From: Capnocytophaga periodontitidis | Lineage (GTDB): Bacteria > Bacteroidota > Bacteroidia > Flavobacteriales > Flavobacteriaceae | Direction: 5' to 3' | Assembly (NCBI RefSeq): GCF_016126015.1 | Contig: NZ_JAEFDB010000003.1 | Location: 124,001-188,000, forward strand | Length of the DNA: 64,000 bases | Part shown: positions 53,615-62,107 of the stretch, one piece after another | Numbering within the stretch: the first letter of the stretch is position 1 | Layout: each line of letters opens with the position of its first letter | Notes under the pieces: generated by a model | Databases searched by the model: none | The model's input: the letters and a program-made list of their open reading frames with translations, nothing else | Told to the model about the DNA's origin: nothing | Program-made: the position numbers and the translations under genes

Positions 53615-53690
53615 TGTGATAATTAGAAAATGTGAAGCTACCCAATCATTTGCTAATTTCCTAATCTGCTAATTTCCTAATTTTGCAAGA
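53615..53690. repeat. AATTTGCTAATTTCC repeats
   Basis: AATTAGATAATGTGATAATTAG and several CTAATTTCCTAAT-type words (GCTAATTTCCTAATCTGC) fill the end of queE and the start of the methyltransferase stop. This is the same family as at 18745 and 55375. Confidence 0.7.
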
Positions 53691-54373
53691 TAATCAAAGT
53701 GTTCACCTTCGGCGATAAGTTCACATTCTAAGCCTACTGAAATAGCTACATTCTGCAAAGTATTGTAATCTACATACATCCACGGGAAAGGTTTTTCTTT
53801 CTGTCCCTTGTACTTCACCACGTAATCCACTTCTCCGTAATAATCGAAATAGAGCGGTACATCATAACTGCCATCAGGGTTTTCATCGAACATATAGATA
53901 ATATCAGATGAGTCGGTGAGAATTTGTCCGTGCGGAGCTAAAAGTGTTTTGAGGTGAGCATAGAAAGCGCCCATTTTTTTGAGTCGTCCACACATACCTG
54001 CGCCATTCATCAGTAAGAGAATGGTGTCGTACTGCCCTGAAGTTTCCAATACATTCTGTACTTGGGCGTTGCGTAAGCCTCTCAACAGGCACGCCTCAAT
54101 AGCCTTAGGCGATAGGTCGATAGAATGTACTTCAAGTTTGCGTTCATTCTGCAAATAGAGACCGTGAGAGCCTGCCCCACAGCCTACTTCTAATACTTTT
54201 CCTTTTGCCATTTGTAGAGCTTTTTGCTCTAATGCAGGCATCTGTTCAAAGGAACGAAACAAATAAGGCAAGGGCAATACATCTTCCTCGGAAATAGTAG
54301 TTTCCGTTTTGATATCTTCAGTATATTGCCCTTGCTGATAATCTAAAATAGCTTGCCCGAATAAGTCTTTCAT
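53669..54373 (-). CDS. SAM-dependent methyltransferase
   Basis: 234 residues. Class I methyltransferase with VLEVGCGAGSHGLYLQ (about 60-75) and HSIDLSPKAIEACLLRGL (about 82-99), LLMNGAGMCG (motif IV), GQILTDSSDI. Not a specific family. Start is coupled (TAATG) with the hemerythrin/PAS gene stop, so the two are probably cotranslated. Confidence 0.82.
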   Translation of the reverse strand: MKDLFGQAILDYQQGQYTEDIKTETTISEEDVLPLPYLFRSFEQMPALEQKALQMAKGKVLEVGCGAGSHGLYLQNERKLEVHSIDLSPKAIEACLLRGLRNAQVQNVLETSGQYDTILLLMNGAGMCGRLKKMGAFYAHLKTLLAPHGQILTDSSDIIYMFDENPDGSYDVPLYFDYYGEVDYVVKYKGQKEKPFPWMYVDYNTLQNVAISVGLECELIAEGEHFDYLAKLGN

Positions 54374-55341
54374 TAGTTATCCCATTCTAATAGGCGACGT
54401 TCCCCTTCTATTTTTTGAATATCGGTAATATCTTGCGACATTTCAATCACGCCTTTGTAGTTCTTTTCTTTATCGCGTACCGCAAAATAACGCACATAGA
54501 TAAGGCGACCGCGATAATTGAACCAGAAATTAGCTTCGTTTTGAGTACCTGCTTTGAAGTTCTCTACGATTTTAAGCACCGTGCCCACGCTCTTAGGAGG
54601 GTGACAGAACTTCACTTCGCGCCCTATAATACCAGCACTGCGAGGGAATACACGTTCTTCGCCGCGGTTGTAGAAAATCACGCGGTCGTGTTCATCTACA
54701 AAAGTGATATCAATAGGGAGAGTTTTGAGCAAGAGGTTCACCTGTTCAACAGTCATATAGCCCTCATCATAATGGGCAGCAGCATCATCAAATTTAACAT
54801 CGGTGCGGCGTTCGGTATCCATTGAAGGGTGTACATATACAGGTTCATTGGGGTTGTTGTTAGGGTAGGGGGCAGGTTCATCTTTCAGCATCCAGCCTAT
54901 TTCTTCCTCGCCTTTGCGCATTTCAATCCAATCTTCTTCGGTGAGCAACTGCAAAGCATTAGGGAAGAGAATATTAGCTTCTACATTTAGCAAACGACCT
55001 AAGTTTTCTTCGATATAGCGCACATTAGTTTGTGCCGCATCAAGGTCTTTTTCTTCTAAGTTTTTGCGTACTAAGCGGAAGATATCGCGAATGGTATCGT
55101 GAAAAGACCACATATTCTGTGAAGGATTCATCCAGCCGCGTTTTTCCAAGAAAGGAAAGAGCTGGTTTTCCTTGCGAGCAAAGTGTTTTTCTACGGTTGC
55201 CAAATGGTTGAACACGTTGTAGAATTTCTGATAATCGGTATGAGGGTCTATGCTAAGTAGCTCGTCCATTAGTGAGTAAATAAGGTCAGCTTCAAGCATA
55301 TAGGTATGCACGGGGTGTCCTGCGGGTAAAGTTTGTTCCAT
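54373..55341 (-). CDS. Hemerythrin/DUF438-like PAS sensor
   Basis: 322 residues from ATG 55341; the upstream in-frame TTG is part of the promoter -7 box. N-terminal hemerythrin-type helical domain (about 20-155): TVEKHFARKENQLFPFLEKR holds the H-xxx-E motif, and WSFHDTIRDIF a further His. C-terminal PAS (about 195-322): LPIDITFVDEHDRVIFYNRG and GVIEMSQDITDIQ. Such DUF438-like proteins are linked to sensing of oxygen, nitric oxide or redox. No output domain, so it may work with the adjacent methyltransferase. Confidence 0.8.
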   Translation of the reverse strand: MEQTLPAGHPVHTYMLEADLIYSLMDELLSIDPHTDYQKFYNVFNHLATVEKHFARKENQLFPFLEKRGWMNPSQNMWSFHDTIRDIFRLVRKNLEEKDLDAAQTNVRYIEENLGRLLNVEANILFPNALQLLTEEDWIEMRKGEEEIGWMLKDEPAPYPNNNPNEPVYVHPSMDTERRTDVKFDDAAAHYDEGYMTVEQVNLLLKTLPIDITFVDEHDRVIFYNRGEERVFPRSAGIIGREVKFCHPPKSVGTVLKIVENFKAGTQNEANFWFNYRGRLIYVRYFAVRDKEKNYKGVIEMSQDITDIQKIEGERRLLEWDN

Positions 55342-55423
55342 AAATGATTTTATTTTAGGAGGCAAAGGTATGAAATAATTTGCTAATTTACCAATTTGTT
55401 GATTAGCAAATCAAAAAAAGATG

Positions 55424-55431
55424 TATATTTG
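55424..55431 (+). promoter_or_regulatory. -7 box of the 55451 gene
   Basis: TATATTTG inside GATGTATATTTGTACC. Nearly identical sequence precedes the gene at 56267. A leftward promoter for the hemerythrin gene (TACCTTTG, 55363-55370) lies close by. Confidence 0.55.
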
Positions 55432-55450
55432 TACCTTAAAAAATAACATT

Positions 55451-55735
55451 GTGAAAGAGTTCATTCATATAGGGCAGCGGTTGATTTTATTAGTTGTAGT
55501 ATGGATATTGTCATTCATTCCTATCTCGATATTCACTACTAAAAGTTCTTGTGCGACAGGTGATGTGTTTGTATTTGCCTTTTGGATAGGATTATTTTGT
55601 GGACTTTATGGTATATTTTTGGTGATAGAGGCTTATTTTTTGTCGCAGAAGCGAGAGCGAGGTTGTGCTATAGCAAATATAGTAATGGCTATTCCACTTT
55701 TGTTGTTACTATTAGGAGCATTAGCTTTGTTATAG
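55451..55735 (+). CDS. Small membrane protein, cassette copy 1
   Basis: 94 residues from GTG 55451 (the longer frame from 55421 would start inside the -7 box). Hydrophobic segments about 8-27, 38-58 and 72-92. The first 25 residues (EFIHIGQRLILLVVVWILSF) match the protein at 56267, so the two are paralogs. Not recognised. Confidence 0.65.
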   Translation: MKEFIHIGQRLILLVVVWILSFIPISIFTTKSSCATGDVFVFAFWIGLFCGLYGIFLVIEAYFLSQKRERGCAIANIVMAIPLLLLLLGALALL

Positions 55736-55821
55736 CTAATAAATTGATAAGAAAGAGTAAATATAAAACCTTCTGAATCCAATGAAACTATATGGAATTA
55801 TTTTTATAAAAATTACAACAA

Positions 55822-56226
55822 ATGATGAACGTACTTTATTATTATATTTATCTTTTTAATGTGAAGTTTTTGCCTTATACTTTCTCAGATTTAAACACTG
55901 TTTGGATATTAGGATCTTTATTTGCTTTAATAGTCAATTCTTCACTTAATATGGGATTGGCATATTTTTTTGGTTATACTTTAGGTCGTTTTCAAATACT
56001 AAGTATAATAATACTTCTGGTGATTTTCTTTCACTTTAAATACGATAGAAGTGGTAGAGGAAAACGAATTGTTAAAAAAGAAAAACCTAAGTTTTTGGGT
56101 AGCAATATAGCTTCTATAATACTAACAATTTTATTTTTTTTGATAAGTATATCATTCTTTTTATTTAGTGAAGATGTAGTAAAAGAAATATTAGAAAAGA
56201 AAAAAGCTACTACCTTACCTATGTAA
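55822..56226 (+). CDS. Small membrane protein, unknown
   Basis: 134 residues with hydrophobic segments about 2-20, 28-50, 55-75 and 98-118, and a Lys-rich hydrophilic linker (KYDRSGRGKRIVKKEKPKF). It lies between the two copies of the duplicated promoter cassette. No recognised motif. Confidence 0.5.
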   Translation: MMNVLYYYIYLFNVKFLPYTFSDLNTVWILGSLFALIVNSSLNMGLAYFFGYTLGRFQILSIIILLVIFFHFKYDRSGRGKRIVKKEKPKFLGSNIASIILTILFFLISISFFLFSEDVVKEILEKKKATTLPM

Positions 56227-56237
56227 TCAAAAAGATG

Positions 56238-56245
56238 TATATTTG
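56238..56245 (+). promoter_or_regulatory. -7 box of the 56267 gene
   Basis: TATATTTG in GATGTATATTTGTCCC, a near copy of the promoter sequence at 55421-55436. Confidence 0.55.
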
Positions 56246-56266
56246 TCCCTTAAAATCATTATAACT

Positions 56267-56365
56267 ATGGAAGAAGTGCTACCTCATATTGCTAAACGCG
56301 TTTTATTGCTCATATTATTGTGGATACTTCCATTTTTTATAGCCATATTCGTCTTTAGAATATAA
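56267..56365 (+). CDS. 32-residue membrane protein, cassette copy 2
   Basis: Starts ATG 56267, stop 56363-56365. LPHIAKRVLLLILLWILPFF followed by IAIFVFRI is one membrane segment, a homolog of the N-terminus of the gene at 55451. Its promoter sequence is also a copy. It is followed by a terminator. Likely a truncated copy or a real micro-protein. Confidence 0.5.
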   Translation: MEEVLPHIAKRVLLLILLWILPFFIAIFVFRI

Positions 56366-56370
56366 AAAAT

Positions 56371-56401
56371 AAAGCCTCCTAATCTCTCAGGAGGCTCTTT
56401 T
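56371..56401 (+). terminator. Terminator after the 32-residue gene
   Basis: AAAGCCTCCT pairs with AGGAGGCTCTTT (loop AATCTCTC), then TTTG. Confidence 0.8.
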
Positions 56402-56422
56402 TGTATTGTGTTTGTCGTGCTA

Positions 56423-57028
56423 CTACTTATGTGCGCTGTAGAGTTCAGCAACTTTTGCCCAATTGATTACGTTAAAAAACGCTTCGATATAATCAGGACG
56501 ACGGTTTTGATAATGCAAGTAGTAAGCGTGTTCCCATACATCTAATCCTAAGATGGGGAAACCGCCACAACCTGTGTTAGGCATCAACGGGTTATCTTGA
56601 TTTGCAGTAGAGCAAATCTCTACTTTGCCGCCTTTGTGAACACAAAGCCAAGCCCAGCCTGATCCAAAACGGGTAGCTGCAGCTTTGCTAAAAGCCTCTT
56701 TAAAACCTTCAAAACTGCCAAAAGCCTCATCAATTGCTTTAGCGAGTTCTCCAGTAGGTTTGCCACCGCCATTGGGGCTCATTATTTCCCAAAAAAGATT
56801 GTGATTGTAGAATCCACCAGCGTTGTTGCGAAGCGCAGCGTTGTTCATATCGAGGTTTGTAAGAATCTCCTCAATACTTTTGCCTTCTACCCCAGCAGAA
56901 GCCAAAGCGGCATTCAAGTTGGTTGTATAGGCATTATGGTGTTTTGTATGGTGAATTTCCATTGTACGCGCATCGATATAAGGCTCAAGTGCGTTGTAAG
57001 CATAAGGTAATGCAGGTAGTGTAAACAT
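56423..57028 (-). CDS. Superoxide dismutase (Fe/Mn)
   Basis: 201 residues. N-terminal metal ligand His in HHTKHHNAY (about 26-34), second His in [14 protein letters not shown] (about 70-80), Asp and His in [16 protein letters not shown] (about 162-177). [20 protein letters not shown] fits the C-terminal domain. Removes superoxide in the cytoplasm. Metal choice (Fe or Mn) cannot be set from sequence alone. Confidence 0.95.
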   Translation of the reverse strand: MFTLPALPYAYNALEPYIDARTMEIHHTKHHNAYTTNLNAALASAGVEGKSIEEILTNLDMNNAALRNNAGGFYNHNLFWEIMSPNGGGKPTGELAKAIDEAFGSFEGFKEAFSKAAATRFGSGWAWLCVHKGGKVEICSTANQDNPLMPNTGCGGFPILGLDVWEHAYYLHYQNRRPDYIEAFFNVINWAKVAELYSAHK

Positions 57029-57124
57029 AATATATTCTTTTTAAATTTGTTGCAAAATTACTATAAAAATAAATGAGTGAGAGTATTTCAGTTATAGATT
57101 TTTCTTATAAAGCTATAGTTTTAT

Positions 57125-57155
57125 TTGCAAAAGAGAGCGTTTCTACTTATTTTTG
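57125..57155 (+). promoter_or_regulatory. Promoter of the 57183 gene
   Basis: TTG (57125-57127), 20-base spacer, TATTTTTG (57148-57155). Confidence 0.6.
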
Positions 57156-57182
57156 TCCTCTGAATAACGTAACTTATTAATT

Positions 57183-58055
57183 ATGAAACATTATATTCTA
57201 TTTTTCTTTGGTAGTTTTTTGTGGGCTACCTATGCACAAGAATTGCCCTTGTTAGACCGTCTTTCAGCTATCAAAAACGGCAATAGAGAGTTTTATGCGA
57301 TTGATGGCTATACCATTACTAATGAAGATTTGAAGCTTCCTTTTGATGAAAAGGGTTTTAAGAAGGCTTACCGAAAGTTGAAAATCAATGCGCAAGACGC
57401 ACAGCCTAACCCTCGCATACTCACTGATAACTATGTGGTTAATAGAGATAAAGAGGGGTATGTAGAGTCTCTTTATTTTGTGAAAAGCCCAGCAAATACT
57501 ATTTCCCTTGTTTGGTTTTCAAAACTGAGAGATAGAGAGGTTGAGGTAGAAGAAGCCTTAGTAAACCTCATTGTTGAAAATAAAATCCCTCAGGAATTAT
57601 TTGCTCCCACCGATGCCAGAAGTATTGATTTTGCAGGACGAAAAATCCCGATGTTAAACGACTGTTATTTCACGGGTATCAACATAGTGCAATGTCCATA
57701 CAACGGCGAAATGAATTGGGGAGTGTACCGCACTTTGGAAGACGCTCAACAAGCTGTAGCCGACCAGTTTGCAGCCAACAAACAACGCAAGATTGTCAAA
57801 CCTATAGAAGAGCAAGAAGTTGAGGTATTTTTTGAAGAGGTACCCACCAAAGCCAAGAGAGTAGTATTTGATATCAAGGGAATTGTATCGGCTTTAGCAG
57901 GGATGTCGGGCGGAAAAACCCTTACGGTGTACTATGTAGCACAAGTGGTGCGCAATCGCCCTATTGCTTGTGTGATGAGCTTTTGGAATAATGATAATAT
58001 CAATGCTACAACAGGCTTGCCTCCGCTCTTGAGTCGTGTAATGCGATTGAAATAA
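57183..58055 (+). CDS. Secreted protein, unknown
   Basis: 290 residues with an SPI signal (KHYILFFFGSFLWATYAQ, about 2-19). Mature region is mixed alpha/beta (GYTITNEDLKLPFDEKGF, CPYNGEMNWGVYRTLEDAQ, FDIKGIVSALAGMSGGKTLT). Two Cys may form a disulfide. Not recognised. Own promoter and a repeat-derived promoter after it. Confidence 0.6.
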   Translation: MKHYILFFFGSFLWATYAQELPLLDRLSAIKNGNREFYAIDGYTITNEDLKLPFDEKGFKKAYRKLKINAQDAQPNPRILTDNYVVNRDKEGYVESLYFVKSPANTISLVWFSKLRDREVEVEEALVNLIVENKIPQELFAPTDARSIDFAGRKIPMLNDCYFTGINIVQCPYNGEMNWGVYRTLEDAQQAVADQFAANKQRKIVKPIEEQEVEVFFEEVPTKAKRVVFDIKGIVSALAGMSGGKTLTVYYVAQVVRNRPIACVMSFWNNDNINATTGLPPLLSRVMRLK

Positions 58056-58063
58056 ATGGTTAA

Positions 58064-58094
58064 TTTGCTAATTTGCAAATTATTTGTACTTTTG
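58064..58094 (+). promoter_or_regulatory. Promoter of the 58126 lipoprotein gene
   Basis: TTTG (58064-58067), 19-base spacer, TACTTTTG (58087-58094). Near-identical in 38 bases to the tmRNA promoter. Confidence 0.75.
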
Positions 58095-58125
58095 CACCAT
58101 TAAATAATTCTAAAAATAACAAACA

Positions 58126-58518
58126 ATGAAAAAAACAATTCTTTTATTAGTTGCTATCTTTGCGATGGTAGCTTGCGGCAAAAGCGATGACAGCAAAGAC
58201 GGAGGTTCTTCCTCAGGAAAATTTAATCCTCCTGCTTGGATTCAAGGTAAATGGTTAAACAAATCAGCTGGAGGAAACATAGGTTATGAATTTGCAAAAA
58301 ATGATATTTGCGTTATAGCCAATACTACAACTTTATGTCATGGTAGTGGGGTAAATGCAGATTTCACTACTAACGTTAAAGAAGAATCAACAGATAAAGT
58401 CTATAAAGTTTCTTTCACAGTGAGTGGTACTATAATGAAATCTTATGAATTTACTAAAGTATCAGATAAAACTATCACTTCTAATGAGCATCCAGGTATG
58501 ATATTGACTAAACAATAA
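58126..58518 (+). CDS. Small lipoprotein, lipocalin-like
   Basis: 130 residues. SPII signal (MVAC, Cys about 17), a Ser/Gly/Asp linker, then a small beta barrel (PPAWIQGKWLNKSAGG, YEFAKNDICVIAN, VYKVSFTVSGTIM). Similar in layout to the lipoprotein at 47487. Monocistronic, with its own promoter and a terminator. Confidence 0.65.
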   Translation: MKKTILLLVAIFAMVACGKSDDSKDGGSSSGKFNPPAWIQGKWLNKSAGGNIGYEFAKNDICVIANTTTLCHGSGVNADFTTNVKEESTDKVYKVSFTVSGTIMKSYEFTKVSDKTITSNEHPGMILTKQ

Positions 58519-58533
58519 ATAACATATCTAAAA

Positions 58534-58570
58534 AAAAAAGACTTAACGCAGAAGGAGTTAAGTCTTTTTT
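58534..58570 (+). terminator. Terminator after the 58126 lipoprotein gene
   Basis: AAAAAAGACTTAAC pairs with GTTAAGTCTTTTTT. Confidence 0.9.
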
Positions 58571-58600
58571 ATTTATAAATCAAACAAATAAATCCCCATC

Positions 58601-59602
58601 ATGAAACAAATTGTATCACTCATCACTCTATGCCTCGCCCCCTATCTTTGGGCACAAACCCCTTTTGAAAACATTATCCAGAAATCAAAAAATACGTTTG
58701 ACTCCTTAAAACTTGCTGAAGATAACCAGAGGTATTATAAATTGGAGTTGCTTAGATACTTGTTCAACAAAGAGAAAATTACCTCAGAACAGTATGACAA
58801 AATGGCAAAGGAAATCCGCGAGGCTAACGAGCAACACATTCTGCTACATTACTACAAACAAGCCTTGCAATTGAACTCTGAACTCCAGCAAAAAAACTCT
58901 CAAATCGCTATAGATACCGTCCCTAAAACAACCACTCTCGACAGCCTCATTACCGATGAGCTGAAAGCTGCTTACGAAGAAGAAAAAAGACAGTTCTATA
59001 TGAATAGAAGGCGATATAATGACGATAAATATAGTAAAATATACCCCCGACCTTATATGGCAATGGGCTTGCAAACAGCAACAGGCGACAGCAATCACCT
59101 TAAACCTCATCTCCATACCGATTTAGGTTTGGGACTTATAGCACGCATCAGCAAAAAACAACGACTCTTCTTTAGCACAGGCTTGGTGTGGCAAAACAAC
59201 CGATTTGAAATCAAAGGCGATAACTATTTTGTAACAGAAAATGAAACCTCGCGCTTAGTGCCTTATGGAAAACCCTTGAAAAGCTCAAAATTGCGTCTGC
59301 ATTACCTTATCATTCCTATCGAATTGCAAAAGAAAATTAGAGAAAGCCATATAGGAATAGGTTGTTATTTTGGTGCTCTCATAGATGCTACTCAAAAAAT
59401 TAAATATGAAGAAAATGATGAGGATTACAAACTCGTTCTTCGCAACAATCTAAAGCCTAATAGAGCCACTTATGGGGTTTCTGCTCAAATAGGCTATGGA
59501 GGTTTTGCTATCTATGCCAAATACAGCTTAGCTCCTCTCTTCCAAAATAGCCCTACCGAGATACATCCCCTTTCTATAGGATTGAGTTTTTATCTCAATT
59601 GA
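58601..59602 (+). CDS. Coiled-coil plus beta-barrel outer-membrane protein, copy 1
   Basis: 333 residues with an SPI signal (about 2-19). Helical region about 20-115 (FENIIQKSKNTFDSLKLAED, KEKITSEQYDKMAKEIREAN), then an 8-strand-like barrel with alternating aromatic residues (PHLHTDLGLGLIARISKKQR, GIGCYFGALIDATQKIKYEE, GFAIYAKYSLAPLFQNSP). Ends in a strand with LSFYLN. Paralogs at 59633 and 63353. Confidence 0.7.
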   Translation: MKQIVSLITLCLAPYLWAQTPFENIIQKSKNTFDSLKLAEDNQRYYKLELLRYLFNKEKITSEQYDKMAKEIREANEQHILLHYYKQALQLNSELQQKNSQIAIDTVPKTTTLDSLITDELKAAYEEEKRQFYMNRRRYNDDKYSKIYPRPYMAMGLQTATGDSNHLKPHLHTDLGLGLIARISKKQRLFFSTGLVWQNNRFEIKGDNYFVTENETSRLVPYGKPLKSSKLRLHYLIIPIELQKKIRESHIGIGCYFGALIDATQKIKYEENDEDYKLVLRNNLKPNRATYGVSAQIGYGGFAIYAKYSLAPLFQNSPTEIHPLSIGLSFYLN

Positions 59603-59632
59603 CAAATTGACAAATTGAAAAATCAAAAAACG

Positions 59633-60622
59633 ATGAAACAATTTTTATCATTTATCTTCCTGCTTTTGGCAGCAAATCTCTTAGCTCAGAATCCTTTTGA
59701 AAGAGAGATTTTACAATCGAAATATACCATCGATTCATTGGTGGCTACCGAAAAGAAACTGATGTTACAGAAGGAGGAAGCTATTCAACAGCTGCTTAGT
59801 GAAGGAAAAATTACCAAAAAGCAAAGCGTGAAAATGCTTAAGGAAATTAAAGAGGTATGGCAACACAATGTACAAGTGCACAGCTATAAAGAGGGCTTGC
59901 GCCTCTCAACGCTTATCCAGAAAAAAGCTACTGAAATAAAATTAGACACCTTGCTTCGCTCTTCAAATCTCGATAGCGTAATGACTGTTGAAGAGAGAAA
60001 ACAGTATCGCCAAAAAATACAAACTATAGATTCTCTCCCTGAAAATTCTTTAAAAGAAGAAGCTAAAACAAATATCAACATAAGCTTTGGAGTAGGGATG
60101 CGCGCTACTACAAACAGCAATTTTAAACCTGCTACCTCTGTTGAATTAGCTTTTATAGCCAATACACGTATCCATTCCGCTAAACGCTTGTACCTTCAAT
60201 ACGGTTTTTCGGTAGTAGGTGAAAATTTAAATATCAAAAACAATAAATATTTTGTTCTTGACAACGAAGTCACTAAATTGGTGCCTTATGAGCGTTCTTT
60301 AGATGTATCTCGCTTGCGCACAAGCTATTTCACATTGATGGCAGGTGTAGAAAAGAAGTTCCCTTCAAAAATTCGTATAGGGGCAGGAGGTTACTTTGGT
60401 AGCCTGATAAATGCTAAACAGAGAATAAAATACGGAGAAGGTGATAAAGACTATGATGTATGGCTAAAACACGATATAAAGGCAAATCCACTCACTTATG
60501 GGCTTTCAGCACATATAGGCTATGGCGTTATAGCCTTGTATGCCAAATATAGTTTAGCTCCCCTTTTCAAAAATAGTCCTGATAACACATACCCCTTTGT
60601 AATAGGTCTCAAATTCTGGTAA
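59633..60622 (+). CDS. Coiled-coil plus beta-barrel outer-membrane protein, copy 2
   Basis: 329 residues from ATG 59633 (an upstream TTG start is less likely because the signal peptide begins here: KQFLSFIFLLLAANLLAQ). Same helical region (EREILQSKYTIDSLVATEKK, KITKKQSVKMLKEIKEVW) and barrel (GAGGYFGSLINAKQRIKYGE, IALYAKYSLAPLFKNSP) as copy 1. The C-terminus VIGLKFW ends in an aromatic residue, as expected for BAM insertion. Confidence 0.72.
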   Translation: MKQFLSFIFLLLAANLLAQNPFEREILQSKYTIDSLVATEKKLMLQKEEAIQQLLSEGKITKKQSVKMLKEIKEVWQHNVQVHSYKEGLRLSTLIQKKATEIKLDTLLRSSNLDSVMTVEERKQYRQKIQTIDSLPENSLKEEAKTNINISFGVGMRATTNSNFKPATSVELAFIANTRIHSAKRLYLQYGFSVVGENLNIKNNKYFVLDNEVTKLVPYERSLDVSRLRTSYFTLMAGVEKKFPSKIRIGAGGYFGSLINAKQRIKYGEGDKDYDVWLKHDIKANPLTYGLSAHIGYGVIALYAKYSLAPLFKNSPDNTYPFVIGLKFW

Positions 60623-60625
60623 TAT

Positions 60626-61447
60626 ATGCTGAAAATTTACTTCTTTCTGTTGTCAATATTCTTTTCACTGCCTTGTTTAGCACAAAATAGGGTGGTGAAT
60701 ACCCATCACGAGCCTATAGAATACGTGAATGTAGGGATAGTAGGCACTAATAAAGGAATTATTAGTGATGAAAACGGCTATTTTTCACTTGAAAAACTTG
60801 GGGTAAAACCTACAGATAGCATCTATTTTTCTCATTTAAGCTATCAACATAAAGTATTAGCTTATCGCGATATTTCCAAAGAAATACAACTTACCGAAGC
60901 TGTGTTCGACTTGCCTACTACTACCCTAAAAATGAAAAAACCTAAAGTGCGTGACGTAAAAAGTAAAGGAATCACAACCTTTTTTACGCTCTACGGCGAG
61001 ATGAAACACTATTTTCAAGAAGAAAATGGAGTGTTATCGGAATTAGGTGATTTTGTAACCCTCCCTAATGATACCCAGCTCACCGAGTTCAGTATTGAGG
61101 TGAAAGAAAGCACTTTCTATTTAGCAGTATTACGCGTAGTAGTGTATCAAACCGATAAAGAGCACAAAACCTTTACCCCCCTGATTAAAGAACCTATCTA
61201 CATCAATCTATTCCCTACCGATAAACCACAAACGTTTACCCATAAACTATCAATATTAGCACCCAAAGGCGAATTGTGGGTAGGGGTACAATTTGTAGAA
61301 ATGAGAGGCAAGGACGATGCGACCCTCTCTTTCCACGGCACTACCAATACCTGCTGGTTACGTTTCCCTAACAATACCATTAGAAAAGTAAACCGAGGAT
61401 TAGGCATTCCCTTTACTGTAAAAGGCTACGACCTCATTAAACAATAA
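60626..61447 (+). CDS. CarboxypepD-regulatory-like secreted protein
   Basis: 273 residues with an SPI signal. Residues about 20-90 contain the CarboxypepD_reg-like domain (VVNTHHEPIEYVNVGIVGTN, GIISDENGYFSLEKLGV, YFSHLSYQHKVLAY). The rest is beta-rich. Such domains are found at the N-terminus of TonB-dependent receptors; here the receptor is absent. Four bases after the barrel gene, likely an operon with it. Confidence 0.75.
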   Translation: MLKIYFFLLSIFFSLPCLAQNRVVNTHHEPIEYVNVGIVGTNKGIISDENGYFSLEKLGVKPTDSIYFSHLSYQHKVLAYRDISKEIQLTEAVFDLPTTTLKMKKPKVRDVKSKGITTFFTLYGEMKHYFQEENGVLSELGDFVTLPNDTQLTEFSIEVKESTFYLAVLRVVVYQTDKEHKTFTPLIKEPIYINLFPTDKPQTFTHKLSILAPKGELWVGVQFVEMRGKDDATLSFHGTTNTCWLRFPNNTIRKVNRGLGIPFTVKGYDLIKQ

Positions 61448-61552
61448 AATCCAACTTTGCTAAAGTTAAATAATTTGCTAATTGACAAATTTTTTAATTA
61501 TTTTCCAACCTTTTTATTTTTTCTTCGTTTATAAGGGCAAATTGGAGGACTT

Positions 61553-62020
61553 ATGAAAAAGAAAATATTTACATCTGCTAAACTATTGTTGATGGGAGTT
61601 ATCCTATTGTGCTACCTTGTTTTTAGCGCTTGTTCAGCACTCACGCTTGAGTTTGAAGAGAGGGACTTGACCATTACAAATCTTGACGGCAAGACCATTC
61701 CCATAAGAGTTGAGCTTGCTCGCTCCATACGAGAGATGTCAAAAGGTTATATGGGGCGTGAGAATATTCCCGAAGGAACGGGTATGCTTTTTATCTTTAA
61801 AAGAGACGAAAAGTTAAGCTTTTGGATGAAAGATACGCCTACTCCCCTTTCGATTGCGTTCATTAACTCGAATGGCGAAATTCGCGAAATTCGCGATATG
61901 ACACCGTTCAGCCATCAAAGTGTGGACTCATCGGAACCTGTGCGTTATGCTCTTGAAGTGCCTCAAGGATGGTTTGAAAAAAACAACATAGGAAAGGGCT
62001 GTATAATCAAACTGCCGTAA
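61553..62020 (+). CDS. DUF192 lipoprotein
   Basis: 155 residues. SPII signal (SACS, Cys about 27). DUF192 domain with LARSIREMSKGYMGRENIPE, GTGMLFIFKRDEKLSFWMKD, TPTPLSIAFINSNGEIREIR, and CIIKLP at the end. Fold is a small beta barrel of unknown ligand. Its composition and codon choice look less AT-biased than neighbours, and it resembles proteins of oral spirochaetes as far as I remember. Confidence 0.85.
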   Translation: MKKKIFTSAKLLLMGVILLCYLVFSACSALTLEFEERDLTITNLDGKTIPIRVELARSIREMSKGYMGRENIPEGTGMLFIFKRDEKLSFWMKDTPTPLSIAFINSNGEIREIRDMTPFSHQSVDSSEPVRYALEVPQGWFEKNNIGKGCIIKLP

Positions 62021-62107
62021 CCGATGAAGTTGAACGATCTCCTGTTTTTCTACATCGTACTTAATTTGAACCTTAAAAAGAATAAATCATTCATCATTTA
62101 AAGAAAA

